Below are positions 5,837-11,526 of a stretch of 19,301 bases of DNA, piece after piece (positions within the stretch are counted from its first letter, which is position 1; every line of letters begins with the position of its first letter). The translations under genes and the position numbers were made by a program. Under the pieces are notes generated by a model. The model saw nothing but the letters and a program-made list of their open reading frames with translations. It was not told where the DNA came from and ran no database searches. The stretch lies in assembly GCA_902495155.1 (NCBI GenBank), contig CABUWD010000026.1:1-19301 (forward strand), read 5' to 3'. The DNA comes from an uncultured Collinsella sp. (GTDB lineage: Bacteria > Actinomycetota > Coriobacteriia > Coriobacteriales > Coriobacteriaceae).

Positions 5837-7088
5837 CCTGCTGGACGAGCTGACCGATGAGGTGAACGCGCTGTCGGCAGACGCCCAGGCGAAGGTGAGG
5901 CCGGCGCTCGAGTCCCTGCTGTCGAGCTGGGAGCGCGGCGGCGGTGGCGATGTCGCCGCTCTCCGCGAGAGGGCCTACGAGACGATCGAGGTGGTGCTCG
6001 GGTACTACGCCGACACGTGCGCCGCCGCCAGGGCAGCCGAATACTATGACGCGGTCAGGGCGTCGCAGGGCTTCCCCGGGAAGTATCGGGCGGTCGCCGA
6101 GTCCATGCGAGACCCGGACGCCACGCTCGGCGCGGTGAGGTATTTCATCGGCAAGGTCGTCGAGGGCGCCCCCGAGGTGTTCGTCTCGCGGTGCGTCACG
6201 AGGGTCGACGAGGAGATCCGGCGCGCCGCCAACAGGTGCGTCGCCCACAACGCGCGCAAAGACCCGGCGAAGCCGTGGTACGCCCGCGTTCCCCGAGGCG
6301 AGACGTGCGGGTTCTGCCTCATGCTCGCGTCGTTCGGCTTCTACGCCAAGACCGAGGAGGCGGCCGAGCACTCGCACGCGCACTGCGACTGCCGAATCGT
6401 TCCCGGCTTCGACGGGGTGACCACAGTCAAGGGATACGACCCTGACGGGATGTACGAGAGGTATAACGACTGCCTGGCCGCGCTCGGAGGCCGCGACGGC
6501 ATCGCCTCCGACTGGTACGCAATGCCGGAGGGCGAACGCGAAGCGCTCGTGAGGCGCCACGGCAACAAGGAGGGGAAGGCGTACACCGCCTACCTCAACA
6601 ACCGCGTCGCATCCGAGATAGAGCTGCGCGACCCGTCTTGGTACGCCGGCGGCGAGCATAAGGGCATAACGTTCACGGACGATGCGGTGAGGCGCGACAA
6701 GGTGAAGAGATGGAGGGTAGACCCCGGAGAGAGGAGAACCGCAGAGAAGCTGGCGGCACTGGGCTACAAGACCGAGTTCTGGGAAGACGAGGTGCACCTG
6801 AAGAGCGAGAACGCGCAGGGAAAAACGACCGTAAGCCGCGCCGACCTGTCCACGGGCATCGAAATCAAGACCGTTTACACGTCGAAATCGGAGAACACGT
6901 TCAAGTCGCACATGAAGTCCGTGGCCAACAAGAGCGGGGTGCGGTTCGCCGTCTTCGACGTCAGCGAGAACAAGTCGGTCACCGACAGCCAAGCCGAAGC
7001 GTGGATACGCAAGTACATGAAGAGGTACGGAATCGCCGAAGTGAGGATGCTGGGGCACGACGGGTCGCTCCAAACGATAAAAAAATAG
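5817..7088 (+). CDS. MuF-type minor head protein with C-terminal CdiA-like nuclease toxin domain
   Basis: 423 residues. The first ~200 are a minor head protein of the kind encoded after the portal: helical N-terminus, YEAR-free but typical VPRGETCGFCLMLASFGFYA (~158-176) and then HSHAHCDCRIVPGF, whose C164, C167, histidines 185-189, C190 and C192 look like a metal site. Residues ~200-290 form a linker region. From ~300 to 423 a separate domain appears: GERRTAEKLAALGYKTEFW, then ADLSTGIEIKTVYT with D343, E349 and K351 as a D...ExK nuclease-like core, SENTFKSHMKSVANKSG, FAVFDVS, and a closing helix. This resembles the CdiA C-terminal tRNA-nuclease toxin family. Phage MuF-toxin fusions are a described class of polymorphic toxins. 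Toxin identity is inference; the head part is secure. Confidence 0.8.
   Translation: MAAVPTSLLDELTDEVNALSADAQAKVRPALESLLSSWERGGGGDVAALRERAYETIEVVLGYYADTCAAARAAEYYDAVRASQGFPGKYRAVAESMRDPDATLGAVRYFIGKVVEGAPEVFVSRCVTRVDEEIRRAANRCVAHNARKDPAKPWYARVPRGETCGFCLMLASFGFYAKTEEAAEHSHAHCDCRIVPGFDGVTTVKGYDPDGMYERYNDCLAALGGRDGIASDWYAMPEGEREALVRRHGNKEGKAYTAYLNNRVASEIELRDPSWYAGGEHKGITFTDDAVRRDKVKRWRVDPGERRTAEKLAALGYKTEFWEDEVHLKSENAQGKTTVSRADLSTGIEIKTVYTSKSENTFKSHMKSVANKSGVRFAVFDVSENKSVTDSQAEAWIRKYMKRYGIAEVRMLGHDGSLQTIKK
6714..7088 (+). other. predicted toxin domain (CdiA C-terminal nuclease-like) within the MuF protein
   Basis: This marks the part of the MuF gene coding roughly residues 300-423. The boundary is judged from the change of sequence character after FTDDAVRRDKVKRWR: lysine and serine rise, and AAA, TTT, TCG and GTA codons are more frequent than in neighbouring structural genes, as expected for an exchangeable toxin cassette. 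Key residues are E310, D343, E349 and K351. The expected activity is RNA or tRNA cleavage if the family call is right; this has not been computed. Confidence 0.6.
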
Positions 7089-7132
7089 GCGGGAGCTGCA
7101 TGTCTCAATAGGTGAGTCAAACAGCTTCCGCC
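7088..7132 (+). promoter_or_regulatory. 11-bp hairpin starting at the toxin stop codon
   Basis: Bases 7088-7098 pair with 7122-7132 (GGCGGGAGCTG against CAGCTTCCGCC, one G-U pair). The 23-base loop contains a further short pairing, CTCA (7104-7107) with TGAG (7113-7116). It begins on the last base of the MuF-toxin TAG. No T-run follows immediately, so it is not a standard terminator; it may be an mRNA-stabilising or processing element or a recombination scar. Confidence 0.5.
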
Positions 7133-7149
7133 CAATCCCATCTTACCGC

Positions 7150-7171
7150 ATGGCCGCCCACGGGCGGCTAT
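7150..7171 (+). terminator. terminator-like hairpin after the MuF-toxin gene
   Basis: ATGGCCGCC (7150-7158) pairs with GGCGGCTAT (7163-7171) over a CACG loop, nine pairs including one G-U, followed by TTTCC. The stem is strong but the T-tract is short, so complete termination is doubtful; attenuation between the packaging genes and the strongly expressed scaffold-capsid genes would make sense. Confidence 0.4.
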
Positions 7172-7234
7172 TTCCATGCCGAAAAACGCCAAACAGGCCA
7201 AATCTCACGCCCGTAGGACACTGCCGCGCGACAG

Positions 7235-7300
7235 GGCCGCACGGCCCGAAACGCACATCTAAGGGGCTCGGCCGCACGGCTGGCCCGACGGGCCGCACGG
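7235..7300 (+). repeat. three copies of GGCCGCACGG in the scaffold leader
   Basis: GGCCGCACGG occurs at 7235-7244, 7270-7279 and 7291-7300, all in the non-coding leader of the scaffold gene. Each can fold as a GGCC/GGCC-type stem with a GCAC loop (the first is GGGCC-GCAC-GGCCC, 7234-7247; the third extends to six pairs, 7289-7304). Purpose unknown; as RNA these would be successive small hairpins ahead of the scaffold ribosome binding site. Confidence 0.5.
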
Positions 7301-7318
7301 TCCGGGAAAGGACGCGAC

Positions 7319-7777
7319 ATGGCAGCAGAGACCAACACGGAGCCCACGGGCGGTACGGAGCCGACCGAGGGCGAGGAGCCCGACTACAAGGCGCTCTACG
7401 AGGCCGAGAAGGCGCACTCCCGCAAGTGGGAGAAGCAGGCCAAGGCCAACAAGGGCGCGGCAAGCGCACTCGACGAGGCCAACCAGGCGAAGAAGACCGC
7501 CGACGAGAAGGTCGCGGAGCTCGAGAAGCGACTCGACGCCAAGGAGAAGGCCGAGGCACGAGCCAAGACCGCCGCCAAGGTCGCGCAGGAGAAGGGAGTC
7601 CCCGCCGAGCTCATCGTCGGCGAGGACGAGGAGAGCATGGCCGCATGGTGCGACAAGATGCTCGCCGCATTCAAGACAAAGCCCGCGCCGCGAGTGGAGA
7701 AGCCCGGCAGCTTCGACAAGGGCGGCAAGGGCGGGGACGAGGCACTGCGAGACTTCGCCAAGCGCCTCCTGAAGTAA
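7319..7777 (+). CDS. capsid scaffolding protein
   Basis: 152 residues, position directly before the major capsid gene, and composition typical of siphovirus scaffolds: an acidic Thr/Glu-rich start (TNTEPTGGTEPTEGEEPDYK), a long charged alanine/lysine/glutamate coiled coil (about residues 22-95, LYEAEKAHSRKWEKQAKA and EKVAELEKRLDAKEKAEARA), and a basic C-terminal end (DEALRDFAKRLLK) as used to contact coat protein. It would guide procapsid assembly and then leave the shell. The ATG at 7319 follows AAAGGA (7307-7312) by six bases. It is separated from the MuF gene by 230 non-coding bases. No protease motif is seen. Confidence 0.85.
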   Translation: MAAETNTEPTGGTEPTEGEEPDYKALYEAEKAHSRKWEKQAKANKGAASALDEANQAKKTADEKVAELEKRLDAKEKAEARAKTAAKVAQEKGVPAELIVGEDEESMAAWCDKMLAAFKTKPAPRVEKPGSFDKGGKGGDEALRDFAKRLLK

Positions 7778-7802
7778 GCCAAACCCGAAGAAAGGCACAG
7801 AA

Positions 7803-8690
7803 ATGGCTGCAAACGACACCCAGAAAATCAAGCTGCCGTCCAGCGTGGTATCCACCATCATCGGCAAGGTGAAGGACACCTCCACCATCGCCACGCTGAG
7901 CCCCAGCACCCCGCAGAAGTTCGCGGACACGACCTACCTCGTGTTCAACCCGACCGCAGAGGCCGAGGTCGTCGCCGAGGGCGGCAAGAAGTCCGGCTCC
8001 GAGATCTCCACCGACCCCGTGGTCGCAAAGCGCGCCAAGATCGTCACGACCACGCGCGTCTCCGACGAGCTGAAGTGGGCCGACGAGGACAACCAGCTGG
8101 AGATCATCTCCAACATCATCGCCGACCAGACCGCCGCCGCGGGCCGCGCGCTCGACTACATCGTCTACCACGCCATCAACCCCAAGACCGGCCTCGGCCT
8201 CACGGGCTACACCGCCCTGACCGCCGACAAGGACGTCCACAGCGTCGCCAAGACCGACTCCCCGGTCGACGACATCGACTCCCTCTCCGACGTCCTGCTC
8301 GACTACGGCATCAACGGCATCGCCATGAGCCGCCAGTTCGCCTCCGAGCTGCGCAAGCTGCGCGTGCCCGCCACCGGGCAGCGCCTGTACCCCGAGGTGC
8401 CGCTTTCCCTCAACGTGGGCAACCTCGACGGCATCCCCGCCTCCGTGTCCGGCACCGTGAACGGCCGTCTCGCCAAGACCCCGACCAAGGTCTCCGCGAT
8501 CATGGGCGACTTCTCCGCAATCAAGTGGGGCATGGTCCGCGACATCACCGCCGAGGTCATCGAGTACGGCGACCCCGACAACACCGGTCAGGACCTGAAG
8601 GGCTACAACCAGATCGCCTACCGCACCGAGGCCGTCCTGGCATACGCGGTACTCGACCCGAAGGCCTTCGCCGTCCTCAAGAGCGCCTAG
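7803..8690 (+). CDS. major capsid protein, HK97 fold
   Basis: 295 residues, the usual size for an HK97-fold coat without a long N-terminal delta domain, consistent with a separate scaffold gene upstream. Family-like features in order: N-terminal KIKLPSSVVSTIIGKVKDTS, the E-loop region with FADTTYLVFNPTAEAEVVAE and GGKKSGSEI, the spine helix (DEDNQLEIISNIIADQTAAA), the P-domain and A-domain stretch GLGLTGYTAL and INGIAMSRQFASELRKLRV, and the C-terminal GYNQIAYRTEAVLAYAVLDP that is typical of this group. Codons are strongly biased to GAC, GCC, ATC and CTC, as expected for the most highly expressed gene. A ribosome binding site AAAGG lies upstream of ATG 7803. Confidence 0.93.
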   Translation: MAANDTQKIKLPSSVVSTIIGKVKDTSTIATLSPSTPQKFADTTYLVFNPTAEAEVVAEGGKKSGSEISTDPVVAKRAKIVTTTRVSDELKWADEDNQLEIISNIIADQTAAAGRALDYIVYHAINPKTGLGLTGYTALTADKDVHSVAKTDSPVDDIDSLSDVLLDYGINGIAMSRQFASELRKLRVPATGQRLYPEVPLSLNVGNLDGIPASVSGTVNGRLAKTPTKVSAIMGDFSAIKWGMVRDITAEVIEYGDPDNTGQDLKGYNQIAYRTEAVLAYAVLDPKAFAVLKSA

Positions 8691-8701
8691 GGGGTACCGA
8701 G

Positions 8702-8899
8702 ATGGCTCAGCTAGTCCAGAAATTCATCGTGGAGGACGCGGGCAAGGCGTCCAGCATCCTCCCGCAGCACGTGGCGCTCGTCTCGCCCGACGGCAAGCCG
8801 CTCGTCGTGCCAAAGAAGGTCGCCAACCCCGGCGCCAGCCCGACCGTCGCGAAGGTCGTGCAGGCCCTCGTCGACGCCGGGATCATGGAGGCCGAGTAG
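8702..8899 (+). CDS. small head-associated protein, possibly head fibre-like
   Basis: 65 residues between the major capsid and the first connector gene. The sequence starts MAQLVQKFIVEDAGKASSIL, has a short strand-rich part (HVALVSPDGKPLVVPKK) and ends with a helix, SPTVAKVVQALVDAGIMEAE. Short proteins at this place often are decoration or head fibre subunits, and the closing helix ending in a small hydrophobic-acidic tail is reminiscent of some head fibre proteins. This is suggestion from position and shape only; no catalytic motif, membrane segment or cysteine is present. A GGGGGT stretch precedes the ATG. Confidence 0.7.
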   Translation: MAQLVQKFIVEDAGKASSILPQHVALVSPDGKPLVVPKKVANPGASPTVAKVVQALVDAGIMEAE

Positions 8900-8901
8900 C
8901 G

Positions 8902-9297
8902 ATGGCCGCGCTCGCCAGCGTCGACGACTACAAGGCCCGCTACGGCGAGCCCGCGGACTCGGCGCGCACCGAGGTGCTGCTGCAGGACGCATCAGACCTG
9001 ATGCTCGCGGCATTCGAGGACCGAATCGGCGAGTACACCGAGGGGGCGTGCCCGGCATTCGACCGAGCGGCCCCCGCCGTGTGCTGCCTGCTCGTCAACC
9101 GCGTGCTCTCGGCACCGTCCGCGATGGCCGGCGCCACGCAGTACAGCCAGGGGGCGGGCATCTATACGGCATCGGTGACCTACGGCTCGGCGCTCGGCGA
9201 TATGTACCTAGGCAAGAGCGACCTCAGGCGCCTCGGCCTCACCGGTCAGGCGCTCGGGTCGCTCACGCCGCTGGAGAGGGGAGGGGTGACCGAATGA
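8902..9297 (+). CDS. head-tail connector protein (adaptor, gp15/Gp19-like)
   Basis: 131 residues. First connector after the capsid genes, where phages place the adaptor that binds under the portal. The N-terminal pattern LASVDDYKARYGEPAD, then LLQDASDLMLAAFED with an all-helical body, and VCCLLVNRVLSAPSAMAGATQYSQGAG is typical of actinophage Gp19/gp15-type connectors, where a conserved V.R.l.nP.G..s.s.G.Y..s..y segment occurs. Ends with SLTPLERGGVTE. GGAGG at 8887-8891 precedes ATG 8902, and the stop overlaps the next ATG (ATGA, 9294-9297). Confidence 0.82.
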   Translation: MAALASVDDYKARYGEPADSARTEVLLQDASDLMLAAFEDRIGEYTEGACPAFDRAAPAVCCLLVNRVLSAPSAMAGATQYSQGAGIYTASVTYGSALGDMYLGKSDLRRLGLTGQALGSLTPLERGGVTE

Positions 9298-9635
9298 TGT
9301 GCCTCATCTCCGGCGAGACCGTGACCGTGCGCAATGCGGCCCAGTCATACGACGAGCTTGGCGAGCCTGCCGGCGAGACGGTGTCCGAGGAGGCGGTCGA
9401 CAACGTCGTGGTGTGCCCCGGCGCAACCGCCGACCTCGACTCGACGCGCCCGAACGGCGTGACGGTCGCCTACACGCTCTGCTTCCCGAAGGGCACGGAC
9501 GTTGACCTCAGGGACGCGACGGTCACGGTTCGCGGCACCGACTACAAGGTGGTCGGCGACCCCAAGCGATACACCGCGGCCAATACACCCGGCCCCTGGG
9601 ACCTCACCTGCGAGGTGACCCGAACCGATGGCTAA
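9294..9635 (+). CDS. head closure / stopper protein
   Basis: 113 residues beginning MMCLISGETVTVRN. The beta-rich pattern and the conserved string TRPNGVTVAYTLCFPKGTDV, followed by LRDATVTVRGTDYKVVGDP and RYTAANTPGPWDLTCEVTR, match the actinophage version of the head-tail stopper (SPP1 gp16-like role) that seals the head after packaging. Start 9294 makes ATGA with the previous stop and lies behind a purine-rich GAGGGGAGGGG tract; the next codon, 9297, is also ATG and is a possible alternative. The end overlaps the next gene by eight bases. Confidence 0.82.
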   Translation: MMCLISGETVTVRNAAQSYDELGEPAGETVSEEAVDNVVVCPGATADLDSTRPNGVTVAYTLCFPKGTDVDLRDATVTVRGTDYKVVGDPKRYTAANTPGPWDLTCEVTRTDG

Positions 9636-9921
9636 GGCGAAGTGCGAGGTCAAGATCAAGTGGAAGGGCTGGAACCGCGGCGGATACGCCGAGGTCGTGA
9701 ACGGCGGGGGCGTGCAGGCCATGCTCGACCAGAAGGCAAACGCTGTCGTCGCGTCCGCCAACGCGTCGTTTAGCCCGAAACCGGGGGAGGGCGCAGGCTA
9801 CGCCTCGGACGTCATGAGCGGCTCCCTCGCCAAGGGGCGCTCGCTCCACACGGAGGGCGTCCACGCCTTCCGCAGCGAGAAGAAGCACAACCGCTTGCAG
9901 GCAATCTTCGGAGGTGACTGA
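9628..9921 (+). CDS. tail completion / neck protein (HK97 gp10-like position)
   Basis: 97 residues. Between the stopper and the tail terminator phages usually encode a small neck or tail-completion protein; this one has the common features: a short strand-rich start (KCEVKIKWKGWNRGGYAEVV), a GVQAMLDQKANAVVASANA helix, a flexible Gly/Ser part and a basic C-terminal segment (HAFRSEKKHNRLQAIFGGD). Overlaps both neighbours (9628-9635 and TGATG at 9919-9923). The assignment depends mainly on gene order; similarity to a named family is only approximate. Confidence 0.7.
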   Translation: MAKAKCEVKIKWKGWNRGGYAEVVNGGGVQAMLDQKANAVVASANASFSPKPGEGAGYASDVMSGSLAKGRSLHTEGVHAFRSEKKHNRLQAIFGGD

Positions 9922-10262
9922 TGGACATCGAGAGGGTGGTCGCCAAGCGACTCATGGACGCGACCGGAATCAAATGCGTGCCCGACGTGCCGCGCGAGAG
10001 ACCAGATGAGTTCGTCCAGGTCACCCTCGCCGCCACGAGCGCGACACGGTTCATCCAGTCCCCGCGCGTGCTCGCCACGTCGTGGGCGAAGACCCGCAGG
10101 CGCGCACGCGAGATAGCCGAGGCCGTCGAGTGGGCGTGCGCCGCCATCGAGGACGAGCCGAACGTGTTCTCGGCCGTGCCCGACGGCACGTACCGATGGG
10201 ACGACCCCGACACGGGGACTCCCAGATACCAGACGAACATCAACCTGACCATCTGCGAATAA
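9921..10262 (+). CDS. tail terminator protein
   Basis: 113 residues immediately before the major tail protein, where the ring-forming tail terminator is normally found. The sequence fits the actinophage type: DIERVVAKRLMDATGIKCVP, VPRERPDEFVQVTLA, a helix with SWAKTRRRAREIAEAVEWAC, then YRWDDPDTGTPRYQTNINLT near the C-terminus, a hallmark arrangement (Y.W.DP.tG.PRYQ). It would cap the tail tube and join it to the neck. AGGTGA lies just before ATG 9921, which overlaps the preceding stop by one base. Confidence 0.8.
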   Translation: MDIERVVAKRLMDATGIKCVPDVPRERPDEFVQVTLAATSATRFIQSPRVLATSWAKTRRRAREIAEAVEWACAAIEDEPNVFSAVPDGTYRWDDPDTGTPRYQTNINLTICE

Positions 10263-10271
10263 GGAGCAATC

Positions 10272-10883
10272 ATGGCAGAAAGCAACAAGAACAACGTCGC
10301 CAACGTCTCCAGCGCCAAGGGAGTAAAGGGCGGCTACATCTTCACCGCGCCCGCCGGAACGGTGCTGCCGACCGACTACAGGACCGCGCTGCCCGAGGCG
10401 TGGAAATGCCTCGGCTACATCAGCGAGGACGGCTACGTCGAGACGCTCGACACCGACTCCGAGGACATCAAGGACATGAACGGCGACCTCATGGCCTCGC
10501 CGCAGACCTCCCGCGTCGAGAGCGCACAGCTCACGCTCGCCGAGATCAAGGCCGCCACCCTCAAGGTCATGTACGGCTCCGGCAACGTCAAGGACGAGGA
10601 GGGCATGATCACGGTCAAGCACAACGGCAACTCCGACGAGACGTGGCCTGCCGTGCTCGAGCTCGTGCTCAAGGACGGACGACGCTGGCGCAAAGTCGTC
10701 CCCAACGCCCAGTCCTCCGAGCTGGACGACCTCACCCTCGCCGTCGGCGAGCTCGCCGCGCGCGCCCTCACGGTCAAGTACCTCACGGACGATGCCGGCA
10801 ACACCTGCTACGACTACATCCAGTCCACCGAGACCGCTGCCGCCAGGGCCGCCAAGGCCGCCGAGACCCCGGAGGGCAAGTAA
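10272..10883 (+). CDS. major tail (tube) protein
   Basis: 203 residues. The tail-tube protein is recognised from its place between the tail terminator and the G/GT chaperone and its typical sequence: GVKGGYIFTAPAGTVLPTDY near residue 16-36, CLGYISEDGYVETLDTDSED, and later VLELVLKDGRRWRKVVPNAQ with the alternating beta-strand character of the tube fold. The C-terminus is Ala/Lys-rich (ETAAARAAKAAETPEGK). It assembles into stacked hexameric rings to make the siphovirus tail tube. AAGGAG ends just upstream of ATG 10272. Its last base overlaps the next start codon. Confidence 0.88.
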   Translation: MAESNKNNVANVSSAKGVKGGYIFTAPAGTVLPTDYRTALPEAWKCLGYISEDGYVETLDTDSEDIKDMNGDLMASPQTSRVESAQLTLAEIKAATLKVMYGSGNVKDEEGMITVKHNGNSDETWPAVLELVLKDGRRWRKVVPNAQSSELDDLTLAVGELAARALTVKYLTDDAGNTCYDYIQSTETAAARAAKAAETPEGK

Positions 10884-11176
10884 TGACCGAGCTCACGTTC
10901 ACCATCCCCGGCATCGACGGGGAGTTCACCGCCGACCTCGACGAGCTGCTCAGCTACAAGACCAACAAGCAGTTCGCCAAGAGCGAGACCGAGCCGGGCG
11001 GCATGTTCGAGGCCTTCGAGCGCGTCTTCGCCGGCCGCGACGAGGAGTACATGGAGCGCCTCGGCGGCTCCGTCGAGTCCACGGGCGTGCTCATGCAGGC
11101 CGCATTCGAGGCGGCGAAGGCAAAAAACTCCCAGGATTCGTCCTCGAGCTCGAAGGGCACCGCGCAGAAGTCGTAG
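10883..11176 (+). CDS. tail assembly chaperone, G form
   Basis: 97 residues in the unshifted frame: MTELTFTIPGIDGEFTADLD, then YKTNKQFAKSETEPGGMFEA and FERVFAGRDEEYMERLGGSV, ending with a low-complexity serine tail (QDSSSSSKGTAQKS). Phages of this type make two products from one start, a short G and a frameshifted G-T, which coat the tape measure protein before tube assembly. The slippery site lies in codons for AKN near residue 80. The serine-rich end, which lies only in the unshifted frame, and the long ORF in the -1 frame fit that model. Confidence 0.85.
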   Translation: MTELTFTIPGIDGEFTADLDELLSYKTNKQFAKSETEPGGMFEAFERVFAGRDEEYMERLGGSVESTGVLMQAAFEAAKAKNSQDSSSSSKGTAQKS

Positions 11177-11526
11177 CGGACTTCCGCCAGTACTACGGCA
11201 TCGACCTCCCGCTCGAGGGCGGACCGGACGACCTCCGGCGCGCCGCCCTCCTGTGGGAGCAGCTGCCGGAGGGGTCGAGGTGCGCGCGCCGCATGTACCC
11301 GGAGCTCAAATGGAGCGAGGAGACGTACATGCTCTGGCGCATCGAGCACCAGCTCAGGAGCCTCGCTTGGGGACTGAGCGACAAGAAGCACCGGCCGCCG
11401 CAGGAGCCGCAGCCGCTCAAGACGCCCGGGCAGCTCGCGGAGCTCAAGAGGCACCAGCGCAACGCCCTCGCGAACAGGGCGGAAATTGACGAGATTCTAG
11501 GATTAGGAGGACGGGATGGCGACTAG
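10883..11526 (+). CDS. tail assembly chaperone, frameshifted G-T fusion
   Basis: Product of a -1 shift at 11122-11128: 82 codons from 10883 to 11128, then frame +1 from 11128 (C read twice) to the TAG at 11526, total 214 residues. The T part starts LPGFVLELEGHRAEVVADFR and includes YYGIDLPLEGG, LPEGSRCARRMYPELKWSEE, YMLWRIEHQLRSLAWGLSDK, a pattern typical of actinophage T domains that recruit tail tube subunits. The T frame has no suitable start codon or ribosome binding site until well inside it, which supports the shift. It overlaps the tape measure start by 11 bases. Confidence 0.85.
11122..11128 (+). promoter_or_regulatory. -1 programmed frameshift slippery heptamer A AAA AAC
   Basis: In the chaperone frame the codons are GCA AAA AAC, so bases 11122-11128 read A AAA AAC, a classical X XXY YYZ -1 slippery site. 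Slipping back one base at AAC continues into CTC CCA GGA TTC in the frame that stays open to 11526. A small hairpin AGGA-TTCG-TCCT (11133-11144) begins four bases downstream and may stimulate pausing. Confidence 0.88.

Noticed and set aside
7099..7110. Mini-ORF ATG TCT CAA TAG in the hairpin loop as a regulatory peptide
   Set aside because: Three codons without a ribosome binding site are expected by chance; noted only as part of the hairpin.
6875..7201. 108-residue antisense ORF over the toxin end, as a possible immunity gene
   Set aside because: It has no ribosome binding site, its reading is the mirror of the toxin codons, and all other genes run on the + strand; it does not look like a coding sequence.
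11128..11526. Stand-alone gene for the T part of the tail chaperone
   Set aside because: No start codon with ribosome binding site near its beginning; the A AAA AAC site explains it as a frameshift extension.
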